From Pelagihabitans sp963710535 (GTDB taxonomy: Bacteria; Bacteroidota; Bacteroidia; Flavobacteriales; Flavobacteriaceae), in NCBI GenBank assembly GCA_963710535.1, contig CAVQAW010000008.1:434001-498000 (forward strand): a stretch of 64,000 bases of DNA, in the 5' to 3' direction. The position numbers and the translations under genes are program-made. Position 1 is the stretch's first letter. Every line of letters starts with the position of its first letter. This document shows positions 53,055 to 62,366 of the stretch, in pieces. The notes under the pieces are model-generated. The model worked only from the letters and a program-made list of their open reading frames with translations, was not told where the DNA came from and made no database searches.

Positions 53055-56000
53055 TCAATTAAAAATATAACGCACCCCTAACTGGGCCCTCCAGCGCGAT
53101 AGCACACTGCTATTCGCCGTAAAGGTGTCCTGTCTATTGGGGTCAAAGGTATAGGTGGGTGTATTGGTTGCATCAACGCTAACACCCAACAATTGATCAA
53201 AAGTTGGTTCTTGGACCACGCCCCAATTCGAATTGATCAAGTTGCCTATGTTCAGGATGTCGATGCTCAACTGGATTTTGTTATTATCGTTCAGATCGAT
53301 ATCCTGTAGCGCCTTAACATCCCAGCTGCTTCTCCATGGCGCCAAGGCTCCGTAGCGTTCGGCATACTCCCCTCTCCTGTCATTAAGGTAATCATCTTGT
53401 TGGATAAAGGCTTCAAATGCCTCTGCCTGTCCGGGACCGCTGAAATTCATTTGCCCCAGTTCCGATGCCGTAGGGATATAGAGCAGATCGTTGATGCTCG
53501 ATCCATCATTGTTGATATCCCCGCCATAGATATAGTTATAACGGCCACTTTTGGCATATTCAAAGAAGGTGGAAATCGTCGTGCCTGTCTTGAATTCCTT
53601 AGAAATTACGCCGATTATCCTATGATTGTCACCATATCGCGAGAAAGAGAGTACGTCATTGTTGGCATTTCCCACGATGGCATTCCCAGCAAAAGCATCA
53701 CCGGTGATTTCGGCGTCGACTGAATTCACCTCCTTCGCGTTCAAGAAACTATAGGCCAATTGGGCATAAAGCCCGTTATCCCATGTTTTTTGGGCTTTCA
53801 CGGATGCATTGAATATCCTCCCCTTATCGGAATTGGTAAATACGTAGGCATTTGTAGGACCTCCGAATATCTGCGATTTGTCACTATTACTGTATACGGC
53901 CCTATTGTCTACCCCGTTAAGCGTGGCTGATGGCGCTTTTAAGCCCCAGTTTTGCACGTTTGCCGCATTGACATCTTTGGTATAGGCGACATCAGCTGTC
54001 AATATCACATCGTTCTCCAGGCGTTTGTCCAATCCGATATTCGTACGCCATACCTGTGGCCATTGAAAATCAGGATCCACCAACTGGTAAAAGAAGAAAT
54101 CGACCCCCTGCACTTGATTTCCGAGCCAAACAAAAGGAAACCGTCCCGTGAAAAGGCCCGAACCGCCCCTGAATTGCATAGTCCTATCATTTTTAACGTC
54201 CCAGTTGAAACCTACTCTTGGGGAAATCAACCAATTGGTGCTTGGCAATGTCTCCGAATCAAGAAAAATGCCTTGGTTCGTTGCGGGATCAAAATATTCA
54301 ATGGAAGGGATATAGGTGCCTGAAGCACCGCCCTTTCGCTCAATATTTTCCCTGATTTTTTCAGTGGTATCGAAATATAGGGGCCTGTCGAACCTTACAC
54401 CATAGGTAAGTTTGAAGTTTTCCGTTGCATCCCATTGGTCTTGGGCATAGAACGACAATTGACCAACATTGGTCTCCGCCAACGCCCAACCGCCCGGATT
54501 ACCCACTCCGTTTGCTTCCAAGGCGTTATATGCGCCGATAGCATCATCAAAAGCCTGTTGCAACGCTCCAGAACTGGCGAATGTTGGGAAATCGGCAATG
54601 GTGGTCGTTGGGAAGAAAACGCCTTGAGCACCATAAGCCCCCAAATTGAAAGAGTTGTCAAACTGAAATTTTTCAAAGGAAAACCCGATCGTAAATGTAT
54701 GGTTCCCCTTATAAAAGTTAAGGTTATCAGTTATTTGAAATACTTTTTGATCCAGGGTATTGTTGATGGAAAAGGGCTCGTGGCCTGCAATAATATAGCT
54801 TGAAGCCCCCGCTGCGTCTAAAATTTGAAGGCTGGGTGCAGGGGTGGAGAATGGATTTCTAAAATCGTCGAAATGCGTATAGCCGATTTGCAGTTTGTTG
54901 CTCGCATCATCTGAAAGCGTGGAATTCAATTCAAGTTGTACCGACCGTATTTTATTGTTGATTTCGTATCCAGCGTTTTCGAACTGCAGCGTCTGGGTAT
55001 TGGGTCCCCTAAAAGCGATCGCATTTCTGTTTGCTGGTTTGCCTTTTGAAGCATCCAAGAAATTATAGATCAGGGCCAGCCGGTTGTTATCGTTGATGTT
55101 CCAATCCAATTTCACGATACCCTTGGTCGATTGTTGATCAAAATTAAAGCCCTCATATCTCCCTGGGTTATAAAATAGATCATTTCCCTGAGCATCCTGC
55201 CCGATCACTACCTGTCGCAATAAATTGTCTACCAATTGAAAATCGGAGACTGTGACCCTCGATTCGTTGATGGCACCAGATCCCGTATTGGGGACAAAAC
55301 CGTCCGTGCCCAATTCGGTAAGATCATCCTTTTCAAAATTGACGAAGAAAAACAGCTTGTTCTTCACGATCGGACCGCCAATACTAAGTCCATATTGCTT
55401 TTGTTCCAAGCCGGTCTTGAAGACCTTGTCTCCGTTGATTTTGCCCCCCGTCAAATCATCGTTCCTAAAAAACCCATAGACGGTGCCATAAAATTCATTG
55501 GTGCCACTTTTGGTCACCGCATTGACCGAAGCGCCTGTAAAGCCTGACTGTGTCACATCATAAGGGGCGGTGGTCACTTGAATCTGATCGATGGCATCCA
55601 ATGAAATGGGTTGTGCGTTGGTTTGTCCGCCTGGAGTTGCCGCATCCAATCCAAAGGGATTGTTGAAAATGGCGCCGTCCAATGAGAAATTATTGTACTG
55701 GTCGTTCCGCCCGCCAAAAGAAAGTCCTGAAGCCCCTGAAGATGCCGATGGATCTAACCTGATGAAATCGCTGGCCGATCTCGAAATCGTCGGCAAACGG
55801 GTCAATTCCCGCCTTCCTACACTGGTCTCAGCCCCGGTACGATCGCTTCCGAAAGTCCCGGCCTGATCGGAGGTCACTACCACTTCGTCCAAATCTTGGG
55901 TAGCGGAAACCAAGCTAACTTCTATATTGAAGGTTTTGCCCAGGGTCAAAAATACGTCTTGCTGCGTTTCTGTCTTAAAGCCGACATAGGAAATGGTAAT

Positions 56001-56231
56001 CTCATAAGGACCGCCAATACGGAGGTTCAGCATGTTGAACCTGCCATCTTCGTTTGTGATGGCCCCATACTTGGTCCCCGTTGGGGTATGAATGGCCACG
56101 ATATTGGCGCCCAACAATGGTTCGGCACTTTCATCCAGGACAACCCCTTTGATATTCGAAGTCGTGGTCTGTGCATTTGTAATCCAGGTGGCCAAAAAGA
56201 ATGACATCACTAAAAGTAAATAATTCTTCAT
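53055..56231 (-). CDS. Large TonB-dependent receptor, Oar-like
   Basis: This 1058-residue outer-membrane protein has a signal peptide (MKNYLLLVMSFFLATWITNA), a carboxypeptidase-like regulatory domain (about 22-110), a plug domain with AGTFGSDRTGAETSVGRREL and GLSFGGRNDQYNNFSLDGA, and a long barrel ending LGVRYIFN. The size, and the plug with the SFGGRNDQYNN pattern, match Oar-like proteins (after the Myxococcus protein). The ligand is unknown; no SusD-like or lipoprotein partner is adjacent. The ATG 56229-56231 is chosen because it starts the signal peptide; an upstream in-frame codon at 56294 falls in the rplI terminator. Confidence 0.9.
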   Translation of the reverse strand: MKNYLLLVMSFFLATWITNAQTTTSNIKGVVLDESAEPLLGANIVAIHTPTGTKYGAITNEDGRFNMLNLRIGGPYEITISYVGFKTETQQDVFLTLGKTFNIEVSLVSATQDLDEVVVTSDQAGTFGSDRTGAETSVGRRELTRLPTISRSASDFIRLDPSASSGASGLSFGGRNDQYNNFSLDGAIFNNPFGLDAATPGGQTNAQPISLDAIDQIQVTTAPYDVTQSGFTGASVNAVTKSGTNEFYGTVYGFFRNDDLTGGKINGDKVFKTGLEQKQYGLSIGGPIVKNKLFFFVNFEKDDLTELGTDGFVPNTGSGAINESRVTVSDFQLVDNLLRQVVIGQDAQGNDLFYNPGRYEGFNFDQQSTKGIVKLDWNINDNNRLALIYNFLDASKGKPANRNAIAFRGPNTQTLQFENAGYEINNKIRSVQLELNSTLSDDASNKLQIGYTHFDDFRNPFSTPAPSLQILDAAGASSYIIAGHEPFSINNTLDQKVFQITDNLNFYKGNHTFTIGFSFEKFQFDNSFNLGAYGAQGVFFPTTTIADFPTFASSGALQQAFDDAIGAYNALEANGVGNPGGWALAETNVGQLSFYAQDQWDATENFKLTYGVRFDRPLYFDTTEKIRENIERKGGASGTYIPSIEYFDPATNQGIFLDSETLPSTNWLISPRVGFNWDVKNDRTMQFRGGSGLFTGRFPFVWLGNQVQGVDFFFYQLVDPDFQWPQVWRTNIGLDKRLENDVILTADVAYTKDVNAANVQNWGLKAPSATLNGVDNRAVYSNSDKSQIFGGPTNAYVFTNSDKGRIFNASVKAQKTWDNGLYAQLAYSFLNAKEVNSVDAEITGDAFAGNAIVGNANNDVLSFSRYGDNHRIIGVISKEFKTGTTISTFFEYAKSGRYNYIYGGDINNDGSSINDLLYIPTASELGQMNFSGPGQAEAFEAFIQQDDYLNDRRGEYAERYGALAPWRSSWDVKALQDIDLNDNNKIQLSIDILNIGNLINSNWGVVQEPTFDQLLGVSVDATNTPTYTFDPNRQDTFTANSSVLSRWRAQLGVRYIFN

Positions 56232-56272
56232 TTTACGGTAAGTTTTATAGGATTGAATAAGAACTACAAGAT

Positions 56273-56305
56273 AAATAAAAAAAGAGCCATGCACGCATAG
56301 CTCTC
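56273..56305 (-). terminator. Terminator of the rpsF-rpsR-rplI operon
   Basis: On the minus strand AGAGCTATGC-GT-GCATGGCTCT (10-bp stem with one mismatch) is followed by TTTTTTTATTTAT, 32 bases after the rplI stop. Confidence 0.75.
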
Positions 56306-56336
56306 TTTGATTTTTGTTTGTGTTGTGGCGGCAAGT

Positions 56337-56786
56337 TTATTTTTCTGCCACTACCTCAAAAGTCATGTCTACCACTACCGCTCTGTGTAGTCTGATCTGC
56401 GCATTGTAAGGCCCGGTGCGCTTCACGGCTCCGCCTTGAATGTTGATGAATTTTTTATCCACTTCATGTCCTGCGGCCAGCAACGCTTCTGCCAGGTCAC
56501 CATTGGTCACTGAACCGAACAATTTATCACCTGCGCCTGTTTTGGCTGCAATCTTGATTTCCAATTCTTTGATCGCATTGGCCATTTTGGTAGCTGCATC
56601 CACAATCTTCTTTTCTTTGTGGGCACGTTGCTTCAAATTTTCGGCCAAAACTTTTTTTGCCGAAGGGGTTGCCATGGCAGCCATACCGCGTGGTATTAAA
56701 AAGTTTCTTCCGTAACCGTTCTTCACATTGACCACATCGTCTTTAAAACCTAAATGCTCTACGTCTTGTTTTAATATAAGTTCCAT
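56337..56786 (-). CDS. rplI: 50S ribosomal protein L9
   Basis: This 149-residue protein has the canonical N-terminal domain (MELILKQDVEHLGFKDDVVN and GYGRNFLIPRGMA), a connecting helix (about residues 40-75) and the C-terminal domain. L9 binds 23S rRNA near the L1 stalk. Length is normal. It is the last gene of the rpsF-rpsR-rplI operon, 13 bases after rpsR, and is followed by a terminator. Confidence 0.97.
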   Translation of the reverse strand: MELILKQDVEHLGFKDDVVNVKNGYGRNFLIPRGMAAMATPSAKKVLAENLKQRAHKEKKIVDAATKMANAIKELEIKIAAKTGAGDKLFGSVTNGDLAEALLAAGHEVDKKFINIQGGAVKRTGPYNAQIRLHRAVVVDMTFEVVAEK

Positions 56787-56799
56787 GATGTTTTTTAGT

Positions 56800-57096
56800 T
56801 TATTTTAATAAATCACCAACATAGGGCATTAGAGCCAAATGGCGCGCCCTCTTCACGGCCTGTGCCACTTTTCTTTGATATTTCAATGAAGTCCCGGTAA
56901 GTCTTCTAGGAAGTAATTTTCCTTGTTCGTTCACCAACTTGATCAAAAAGTCAGCATCCTTGTAATCGATGTACTTGATACCCGATTTCTTGAAGCGGCA
57001 GTATTTCTTTTTGGTGTTGGTTTCGATATTGAGCGGGGTCAAATATCTGATTTCCCCGTCTTTCTTTCCTTTTGCTTGTTGTTCTATTGTTGACAT
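56800..57096 (-). CDS. rpsR: 30S ribosomal protein S18
   Basis: This 98-residue protein has the S18 core YIDYKDADFLIKLVNEQGK and LPRRLTGTSLKYQRKVAQAV, ending KRARHLALMPYVGD. S18 binds S6 and the 16S rRNA platform. It is slightly longer at the N-terminus than the E. coli protein, as in other Bacteroidota. It lies three bases after rpsF. Confidence 0.97.
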   Translation of the reverse strand: MSTIEQQAKGKKDGEIRYLTPLNIETNTKKKYCRFKKSGIKYIDYKDADFLIKLVNEQGKLLPRRLTGTSLKYQRKVAQAVKRARHLALMPYVGDLLK

Positions 57097-57099
57097 ACC

Positions 57100-57438
57100 T
57101 TATGCTTTAGCTTTATTCCTGGTTCTTCTTTTTTCCGCCCACTCTATGGCGTGTTTGTCCAATTTTACCGTTAGAAAGCGCATGATACGCTCATCCCTTC
57201 GGAACTCTTGCTCATAAGGAGCAATGACCTCGCCCGGACCGGCAAATTCGAACAAATGGTAAAAACCACTTTTTTTGTGCTGAATAGGGTATGCCAATTT
57301 CTTTAGGCCCCAATTTTCTTTGGAGACCATTTTGGCTCCATTCTTAATTAAGAAATCCTCGAATTTCTTAACTGTTTCCTCTATCTGAACATCAGATAGA
57401 ACGGGATTCAAGATGAAAACAGTTTCGTAATGGTTCAT
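57100..57438 (-). CDS. rpsF: 30S ribosomal protein S6
   Basis: This 112-residue protein starts MNHYETVFILNPVLSDVQIE and has the WGLKKLAYPIQHKKSGFYHL and RDERIMRFLTVKLDKHAIEW segments of S6. It forms a heterodimer with S18. It leads the operon and has a good promoter 25-55 bases upstream. Confidence 0.97.
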   Translation of the reverse strand: MNHYETVFILNPVLSDVQIEETVKKFEDFLIKNGAKMVSKENWGLKKLAYPIQHKKSGFYHLFEFAGPGEVIAPYEQEFRRDERIMRFLTVKLDKHAIEWAEKRRTRNKAKA

Positions 57439-57462
57439 ATTTAAATTTTAATTTTAGGAGTG

Positions 57463-57493
57463 CAAAAATAGGAATAATTGCGACTATTCACAA
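57463..57493 (-). promoter_or_regulatory. Promoter of the rpsF-rpsR-rplI operon
   Basis: On the minus strand TTG (57491-57493), a 20-base spacer and TATTTTTG (57463-57470) match the Bacteroidota consensus. The predicted leader is about 20 bases. Confidence 0.62.
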
Positions 57494-57672
57494 GAAAACA
57501 TAAAATTCTTCGTTATAGCTTCATATAATCATAAATCGAACTTAACCTAAACCCAAACTTATGATCATTGCCAACTACACAGAAAACCGCTCATTGTTTA
57601 CATCTTTTGTTGCAGTTAAGTGTGTTTTTTCGGTAATTTGACGATGATTTAACCCCACAAATCAACCCATTT

Positions 57673-58365
57673 ATGAAATTAAGAAGTATAATCGTAGACG
57701 ATTCGTCAATGCAACGAATGGCAGTCGCGAAGCTGGTGAACAACCATCCAAATCTAGCTATGGTGGCGGAGTACAGTAATGCGATCGAAGCCAAAAACGG
57801 CATCAAAAACAATGAAATCGACCTTATTTTTCTAGATGTTGAAATGCCCATAATCAGTGGGTTCGACCTTCTTGAATCCCTAGAAAACAGTCCACAGGTC
57901 ATCCTGATTACCGGTAAGCCCGATTACGCCCTTAAAGCCTTTGATTATGATGTGACCGATTATTTGCACAAACCCATCACCATGGCCCGTTTTGATGCAT
58001 CGGTAAAACGTGCGGTGGCCAAATATGAGCAAATGCACAAGGTGAACGAAGATGAGGAGCATATCTTCGTGAAAAGCAACCTGAAGAAACGCAAGGTAAT
58101 CCTGAGTGAGATCAAATGGATCGAAGCCCTTGGAGATTACATCAAATTGGTTACCGACGAAGCCAACATTGTAATTTTATCCACAATGAAATCTTTCGAA
58201 AATCAGTTGCCTGAAGACAAATTTTTGAGGATCCATAAATCTTATATTGTCAACTTGGAAAAAATCGAAAAATTCAACAGTAAAAATGTTGAAGTTGGTG
58301 GCCGATCGATACCCTTGAGCAGAAATAAGAAGACCGAATTGGCAGAAGCGCTGAGCAACGTCTAA
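57673..58365 (+). CDS. LytTR-family response regulator
   Basis: This 230-residue protein has a receiver domain (residues 1-120) with the acidic pair DDS, the phospho-acceptor aspartate in LIFLDVEMPIISGFD (about residue 56) and the lysine of YLHKPI, followed by a LytTR DNA-binding domain (about 130-228, with EIKWIEALGDYIKLVTDE and FLRIHKSYIVNLEKIEKF). No histidine kinase of the LytS type is adjacent, so it is an orphan here. It is divergent from rpsF and followed by a terminator. Confidence 0.93.
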   Translation: MKLRSIIVDDSSMQRMAVAKLVNNHPNLAMVAEYSNAIEAKNGIKNNEIDLIFLDVEMPIISGFDLLESLENSPQVILITGKPDYALKAFDYDVTDYLHKPITMARFDASVKRAVAKYEQMHKVNEDEEHIFVKSNLKKRKVILSEIKWIEALGDYIKLVTDEANIVILSTMKSFENQLPEDKFLRIHKSYIVNLEKIEKFNSKNVEVGGRSIPLSRNKKTELAEALSNV

Positions 58366-58385
58366 GAATTTACAACATACATCTC

Positions 58386-58421
58386 AAAAAACCGTGGTCC
58401 TTGTAGACCGCGGTTTTTGTT
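58386..58421 (+). terminator. Rho-independent terminator of the LytTR gene
   Basis: AACCGTGGTC and GACCGCGGTT form a 10-bp stem (one G-T pair), extended by flanking A and T runs, followed by TTTGTTTT. The stem lies 21 bases after the stop. Confidence 0.82.
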
Positions 58422-58494
58422 TTCCGGCCATGCCATTCGGCTGCAGCAAAAATTCAAAAATGCACTCTGGGAAAAAAGGTGCTTGAACCGGGAC

Positions 58495-60951
58495 CTATAC
58501 GTGGTCGACATTATAAATCACCCTCACCGAGCGGTACTGCGATATGGCGTTAAAGGATTTTTCGATTCTTTTGATGCCTTTCTTTGTTTTGGCCAACGAC
58601 CGATCATGGTTGATCTTGACGATGACATTCTTTAAATATTGATTTCGGATACGGGCCACCGGTGGGTATTCCGGACCTAAAACCCAGCCGCCCAAAAGGT
58701 TTCTAAGCGCTTGGGCGAACCACTCGGAGGCTTCGTTCAGCCTGTTGAATTCTTTGTGCTTAAAGGTAATCTTTATGATCCTGTTGGCAGGAGGGTAATG
58801 GTACTGTTCCCTTTCATAGGACTGTTCTTTGTACATCCCGTCATAATCGTGATTGGTCACCTGCTGTAAAATCTGGTGATACGGGTTATAGGTTTGAATG
58901 ATCACCTTTCCCCTTTTCTTGGTACGACCCGCCCTTCCGGCCACTTGGGTCAATAGTTGGAAGCATCGCTCATGGGCCCGGTAGTCTGGAAAATTGAGCA
59001 ACGAATCGGCATTCATGATGCCCACCAGGCCCACATTGCGGAAATCCAGGCCCTTGGTAAGCATTTGCGTTCCGACCAAGATATCGGTTTCCTGTTGTTC
59101 AAATGCGTTTATGATTTTTTCATAACCGTGTTTTCCTCGGGTGGTGTCCAGATCCATACGGCCCACCTTTGCATCGGGGAATAGGGTTTCGAGTTCTTTT
59201 TCCACCTGTTCCGTACCAAAGCCCTTGGTATCGAGCGTAGGGCTTCCGCAGGCCTGACAACTTTCGGGCAAGGCCGTATGATGGCCGCAATAGTGGCAGC
59301 GCAATTGTTTTCTGGCCTGATGGTATGTAAGGCTCACGTCGCAATTGGGGCATTGTGGGGCATGTCCGCATGTGGTACACTCCAATATCGGTGCATACCC
59401 TCTTCGGTTTTGGAATAAAATGACCTGCTCTCCCAACTGCAAGGCGTCGGATATCTCGTCGCGTAGGCGTTCGGAGAAGTGCCCGTTCATCCTGCGTTTT
59501 CTTGATTGCTCCTTGATGTCTACCAATTCCATCTCCGGCATCAATACATTTCCGTACCGGTTCTCGATCTGGGCGTAACCATATTTCTCCCTTTTTGCGT
59601 TATAGTAACTTTCGATACTTGGGGTGGCCGAACCCAAGAGTACTTTGGCACGATGCATGTTTCCCAACACTATGGCGGCATCGCGTGCATGGTACCGCGG
59701 AGCCGGGTCGAACTGTTTGAACGAACCTTCATGTTCCTCATCTACAATGATCAGACCCAGATCTGAAAATGGTAAAAACAAGGCCGACCGGGCCCCGATG
59801 ATCAACTGGGCTTTGCTTTTCTTACAGAGTACATTGTTCCAAACCTCTACCCTTTCCTGAACGCTATATTTGGAATGGTATACCGAAATCCTATCGCCGA
59901 AATACGCCTGCAACCTGGTAATCAATTGGGTCGTCAAGGCAATTTCCGGCAGCAGATAAAGTGCCTGTTTGCCCGAATCGAGGCAGGCTTCCAAAAGTTT
60001 TACATAGACCTCCGTTTTTCCCGACGAGGTAACGCCATGGAGCAAAGTGACCTTTTCCTTTTCAAAATGGGCTTCGATATGCTGCAATGCAGCTTGTTGG
60101 GACAGGTTCAATTCCTTTAATCGATCTGGTTCTCCATCCCCATCATAGTTCACGCGATCGACCTGCAGGTGATATTCCTCCAAGATGCCCTTATCGATCA
60201 AGGATTTGACCACCGCTGTGGAAACCCCGCTTAATTTTTCAAGAGCCGATATTTTAATCGGTTTTGTGCTGACCGATTTTAGTTGGAACAAGGAAAGCAC
60301 AACCTGACTCTGTTTGGGGGCCCTTGACAGTGATTGCAACAAGGCTTCCAATTGGGTCTCGTTCGCGTATGCCATGCCCATTTGAACGTACCGCACCAAT
60401 TTGGGCCTGTACGCTTCATGGATTTCTTCCTGTAACAGGATGACATTTTTGTTCAGGAGGCGGTTCAAAACGGGTAAAACATTTTTACGGTCAATGATGG
60501 CACCCACTTCCTGCACCTTTAAAATCGGCTGGTGGAGCAAGGCCTCGTAGATCAAGAATTCATCATCCTTGAGCGTGCCCTCGTCGATTTCGACATGCTC
60601 ATTTTTTAAGATCAAGGTTTCGCTTTCCAACAAAAATGCGCCGGGCATCGCACTTCGAAAAACCTCCCCTATGCTGCACATATAGTAATCTGCGATCCAT
60701 TTCCAGTGCTTTAATTGAACCTCGTTCACTATGGGCACTTCATCGAGGAGCTGGTGTATTTCCTTCGCTTCATACACCTCGGGTGGGGTAGTATGGATTT
60801 TAGCCACGAGAGCGGTGTATATCTTTGATTTTCCAAAAGGTACTGCAACCCGCATCCCCGGCAGCAAGTGGGCCGCTTCGGATGGGGATACCGTGTAGGT
60901 AAATAACTTTTCTAAAGGAATGGGAAGTATGACATCGATAAAATGTTGCAT
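58495..60951 (-). CDS. priA: Primosomal protein N' (replication restart helicase)
   Basis: This 818-residue superfamily 2 helicase reloads replisomes at stalled forks. It has an N-terminal DNA-binding domain, Walker A LLHGVTSSGKTEVYVK, the DEEH box in LIIVDEEHEGSFKQ, the eight-cysteine zinc domain (CTTC, CPNC, CHYC, CQAC) at about residues 525-575 and helicase motif VI QVAGRAGRTKKRG. Length is normal. It lies 13 bases after the DUF2147 gene. Confidence 0.95.
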   Translation of the reverse strand: MQHFIDVILPIPLEKLFTYTVSPSEAAHLLPGMRVAVPFGKSKIYTALVAKIHTTPPEVYEAKEIHQLLDEVPIVNEVQLKHWKWIADYYMCSIGEVFRSAMPGAFLLESETLILKNEHVEIDEGTLKDDEFLIYEALLHQPILKVQEVGAIIDRKNVLPVLNRLLNKNVILLQEEIHEAYRPKLVRYVQMGMAYANETQLEALLQSLSRAPKQSQVVLSLFQLKSVSTKPIKISALEKLSGVSTAVVKSLIDKGILEEYHLQVDRVNYDGDGEPDRLKELNLSQQAALQHIEAHFEKEKVTLLHGVTSSGKTEVYVKLLEACLDSGKQALYLLPEIALTTQLITRLQAYFGDRISVYHSKYSVQERVEVWNNVLCKKSKAQLIIGARSALFLPFSDLGLIIVDEEHEGSFKQFDPAPRYHARDAAIVLGNMHRAKVLLGSATPSIESYYNAKREKYGYAQIENRYGNVLMPEMELVDIKEQSRKRRMNGHFSERLRDEISDALQLGEQVILFQNRRGYAPILECTTCGHAPQCPNCDVSLTYHQARKQLRCHYCGHHTALPESCQACGSPTLDTKGFGTEQVEKELETLFPDAKVGRMDLDTTRGKHGYEKIINAFEQQETDILVGTQMLTKGLDFRNVGLVGIMNADSLLNFPDYRAHERCFQLLTQVAGRAGRTKKRGKVIIQTYNPYHQILQQVTNHDYDGMYKEQSYEREQYHYPPANRIIKITFKHKEFNRLNEASEWFAQALRNLLGGWVLGPEYPPVARIRNQYLKNVIVKINHDRSLAKTKKGIKRIEKSFNAISQYRSVRVIYNVDHV

Positions 60952-60964
60952 GCTGGTCTACCTT

Positions 60965-61402
60965 CTATCCATCAACGCGTAGCCACGTTTGTGTCCTGTA
61001 AATGAAGGCGAGATAACCCCTTACTTTGAGTTCATCAATATTGTCGGGATTGAGCCATATCCTACAGCGAAAGGTCATCGCCTGTTCAGGATCAAAAAGG
61101 GTATCGCCCTTATAAACACCATCTGTTGTTTCACGTGCCGCATGAATGACGGTCATGCCCAATATGGGCTTGTTCTTTTGCTCCCCGTCACATTTGGTAC
61201 AGAGGGAATCTTCCTTGCCAAATTCAAGTATTTTCTGGATATGGCCGTACATCAGGCCATCCTTTTCAAAAATATTGATGATGGCTTTAGGGTTTCCTGT
61301 GCGGTCGTCTATGGTCTTCCATTTTCCGAAAATGCTTTGGGAATGGCCCACAAAACTCCACAATACCAGCATGAAAAATAACATCTTAAACATCATTCGC
61401 AT
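60965..61402 (-). CDS. DUF2147 family exported protein
   Basis: This 145-residue protein has a signal peptide (MRMMFKMLFFMLVLWSFVGH), then the lipocalin-like DUF2147 core GKWKTIDDRTGNPKAIINIF and the cysteine pair DSLCTKCDG (about residues 66-69), with AMTFRCRIWLNPDNIDELKV near the end. It is probably periplasmic. The first ATG overlaps the YihY stop by 17 bases; the ATG codons at 61396 and 61393 are possible alternatives. Function unknown. Confidence 0.88.
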   Translation of the reverse strand: MRMMFKMLFFMLVLWSFVGHSQSIFGKWKTIDDRTGNPKAIINIFEKDGLMYGHIQKILEFGKEDSLCTKCDGEQKNKPILGMTVIHAARETTDGVYKGDTLFDPEQAMTFRCRIWLNPDNIDELKVRGYLAFIYRTQTWLRVDG

Positions 61403-62366
61403 CTTTTTTGTAGTTTTTCCTGAGCCAGTTCAACGAAGCGTTCAATTCAAAACCCAGTAGCAAGATATTCGAATTTAACCATATATATACCATTAATATC
61501 AATAAACCGCCCAATGCGCCGTACAATTCGTTATATCGGGCAAATTTCTCAACATAGACCCCAAAAAGATAGGAAGTCAATAGAAAAAGTAAAGTGGTCA
61601 TCAACGCCCCGGCCGAAAAGAATTTGGCCTGTTTTCCTTCCCTGGTGCCAAAATAATACAGGGTGGCCGTCGTGAAGTAGGAAAGCAGGATGAAGAACAG
61701 GTATTTGGCGAGCTGAACCCCTATAATATCCTCTTTCCCCAAGACATAGCCACCTGTCCTGGCCGCGAATTGATTGAGGTACCCCAATACATAAAATTCG
61801 AAATAAATAAAGGCCACAAAACCAACTATTAGAAAAATGGAGAGAATCAAACCCACAAAAAGGGCGAACAGGTATTGTTTGAAGATATTTCTGTTGAGGT
61901 TCACATGATAGGAGTTTTCGAATCCCCCAAATATGGCATTGACCCCATTGGCCATCAAAAAAATCGACAGCAAGAAAGTGGAAGACAACAATCCACCGCG
62001 CTTCTGGTCCTTGATCTGTTGATAGATCTCACCGAAATAATCCCCAGTCGCAGATGGAAAAAATGACTCCAGAAAGGTTTGGAACTGAAAATCAAAATTG
62101 GCATTTTCCAAACTGATATAGGAAACCAAAAATGGCACCAAGGTGACCAGAAATATCATCAGGGGGAAGAGCGCCAGAAAAAGACTGAAGGCGATGGCAC
62201 TGGCTCTGGTAGACAAGGCACCCTCAACAATTCCAAGGATATACATTTCCATCAGGTCGTATATCGACAAACCCTCGAAACCGGGCAAACGAATATTCTT
62301 CAACAGTTTTACCAACCAATTGATGATCGGTATTTTCTCCAGTTTTTTTTCAATTTCAACCGACAT
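61386..62366 (-). CDS. YihY/virulence factor BrkB family membrane protein
   Basis: This 326-residue inner-membrane protein has about six hydrophobic segments and the family pattern ALSTRASAIAFSLFLALFPL and YELYGALGGLLILMVYIWLN-type end (YNELYGALGGLLILMVYIW). It was once called RNase BN, which is no longer accepted. Function is unknown; a transporter is likely. It starts one base before the stop of nadC. Confidence 0.9.
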   Translation of the reverse strand: MSVEIEKKLEKIPIINWLVKLLKNIRLPGFEGLSIYDLMEMYILGIVEGALSTRASAIAFSLFLALFPLMIFLVTLVPFLVSYISLENANFDFQFQTFLESFFPSATGDYFGEIYQQIKDQKRGGLLSSTFLLSIFLMANGVNAIFGGFENSYHVNLNRNIFKQYLFALFVGLILSIFLIVGFVAFIYFEFYVLGYLNQFAARTGGYVLGKEDIIGVQLAKYLFFILLSYFTTATLYYFGTREGKQAKFFSAGALMTTLLFLLTSYLFGVYVEKFARYNELYGALGGLLILMVYIWLNSNILLLGFELNASLNWLRKNYKKDANDV

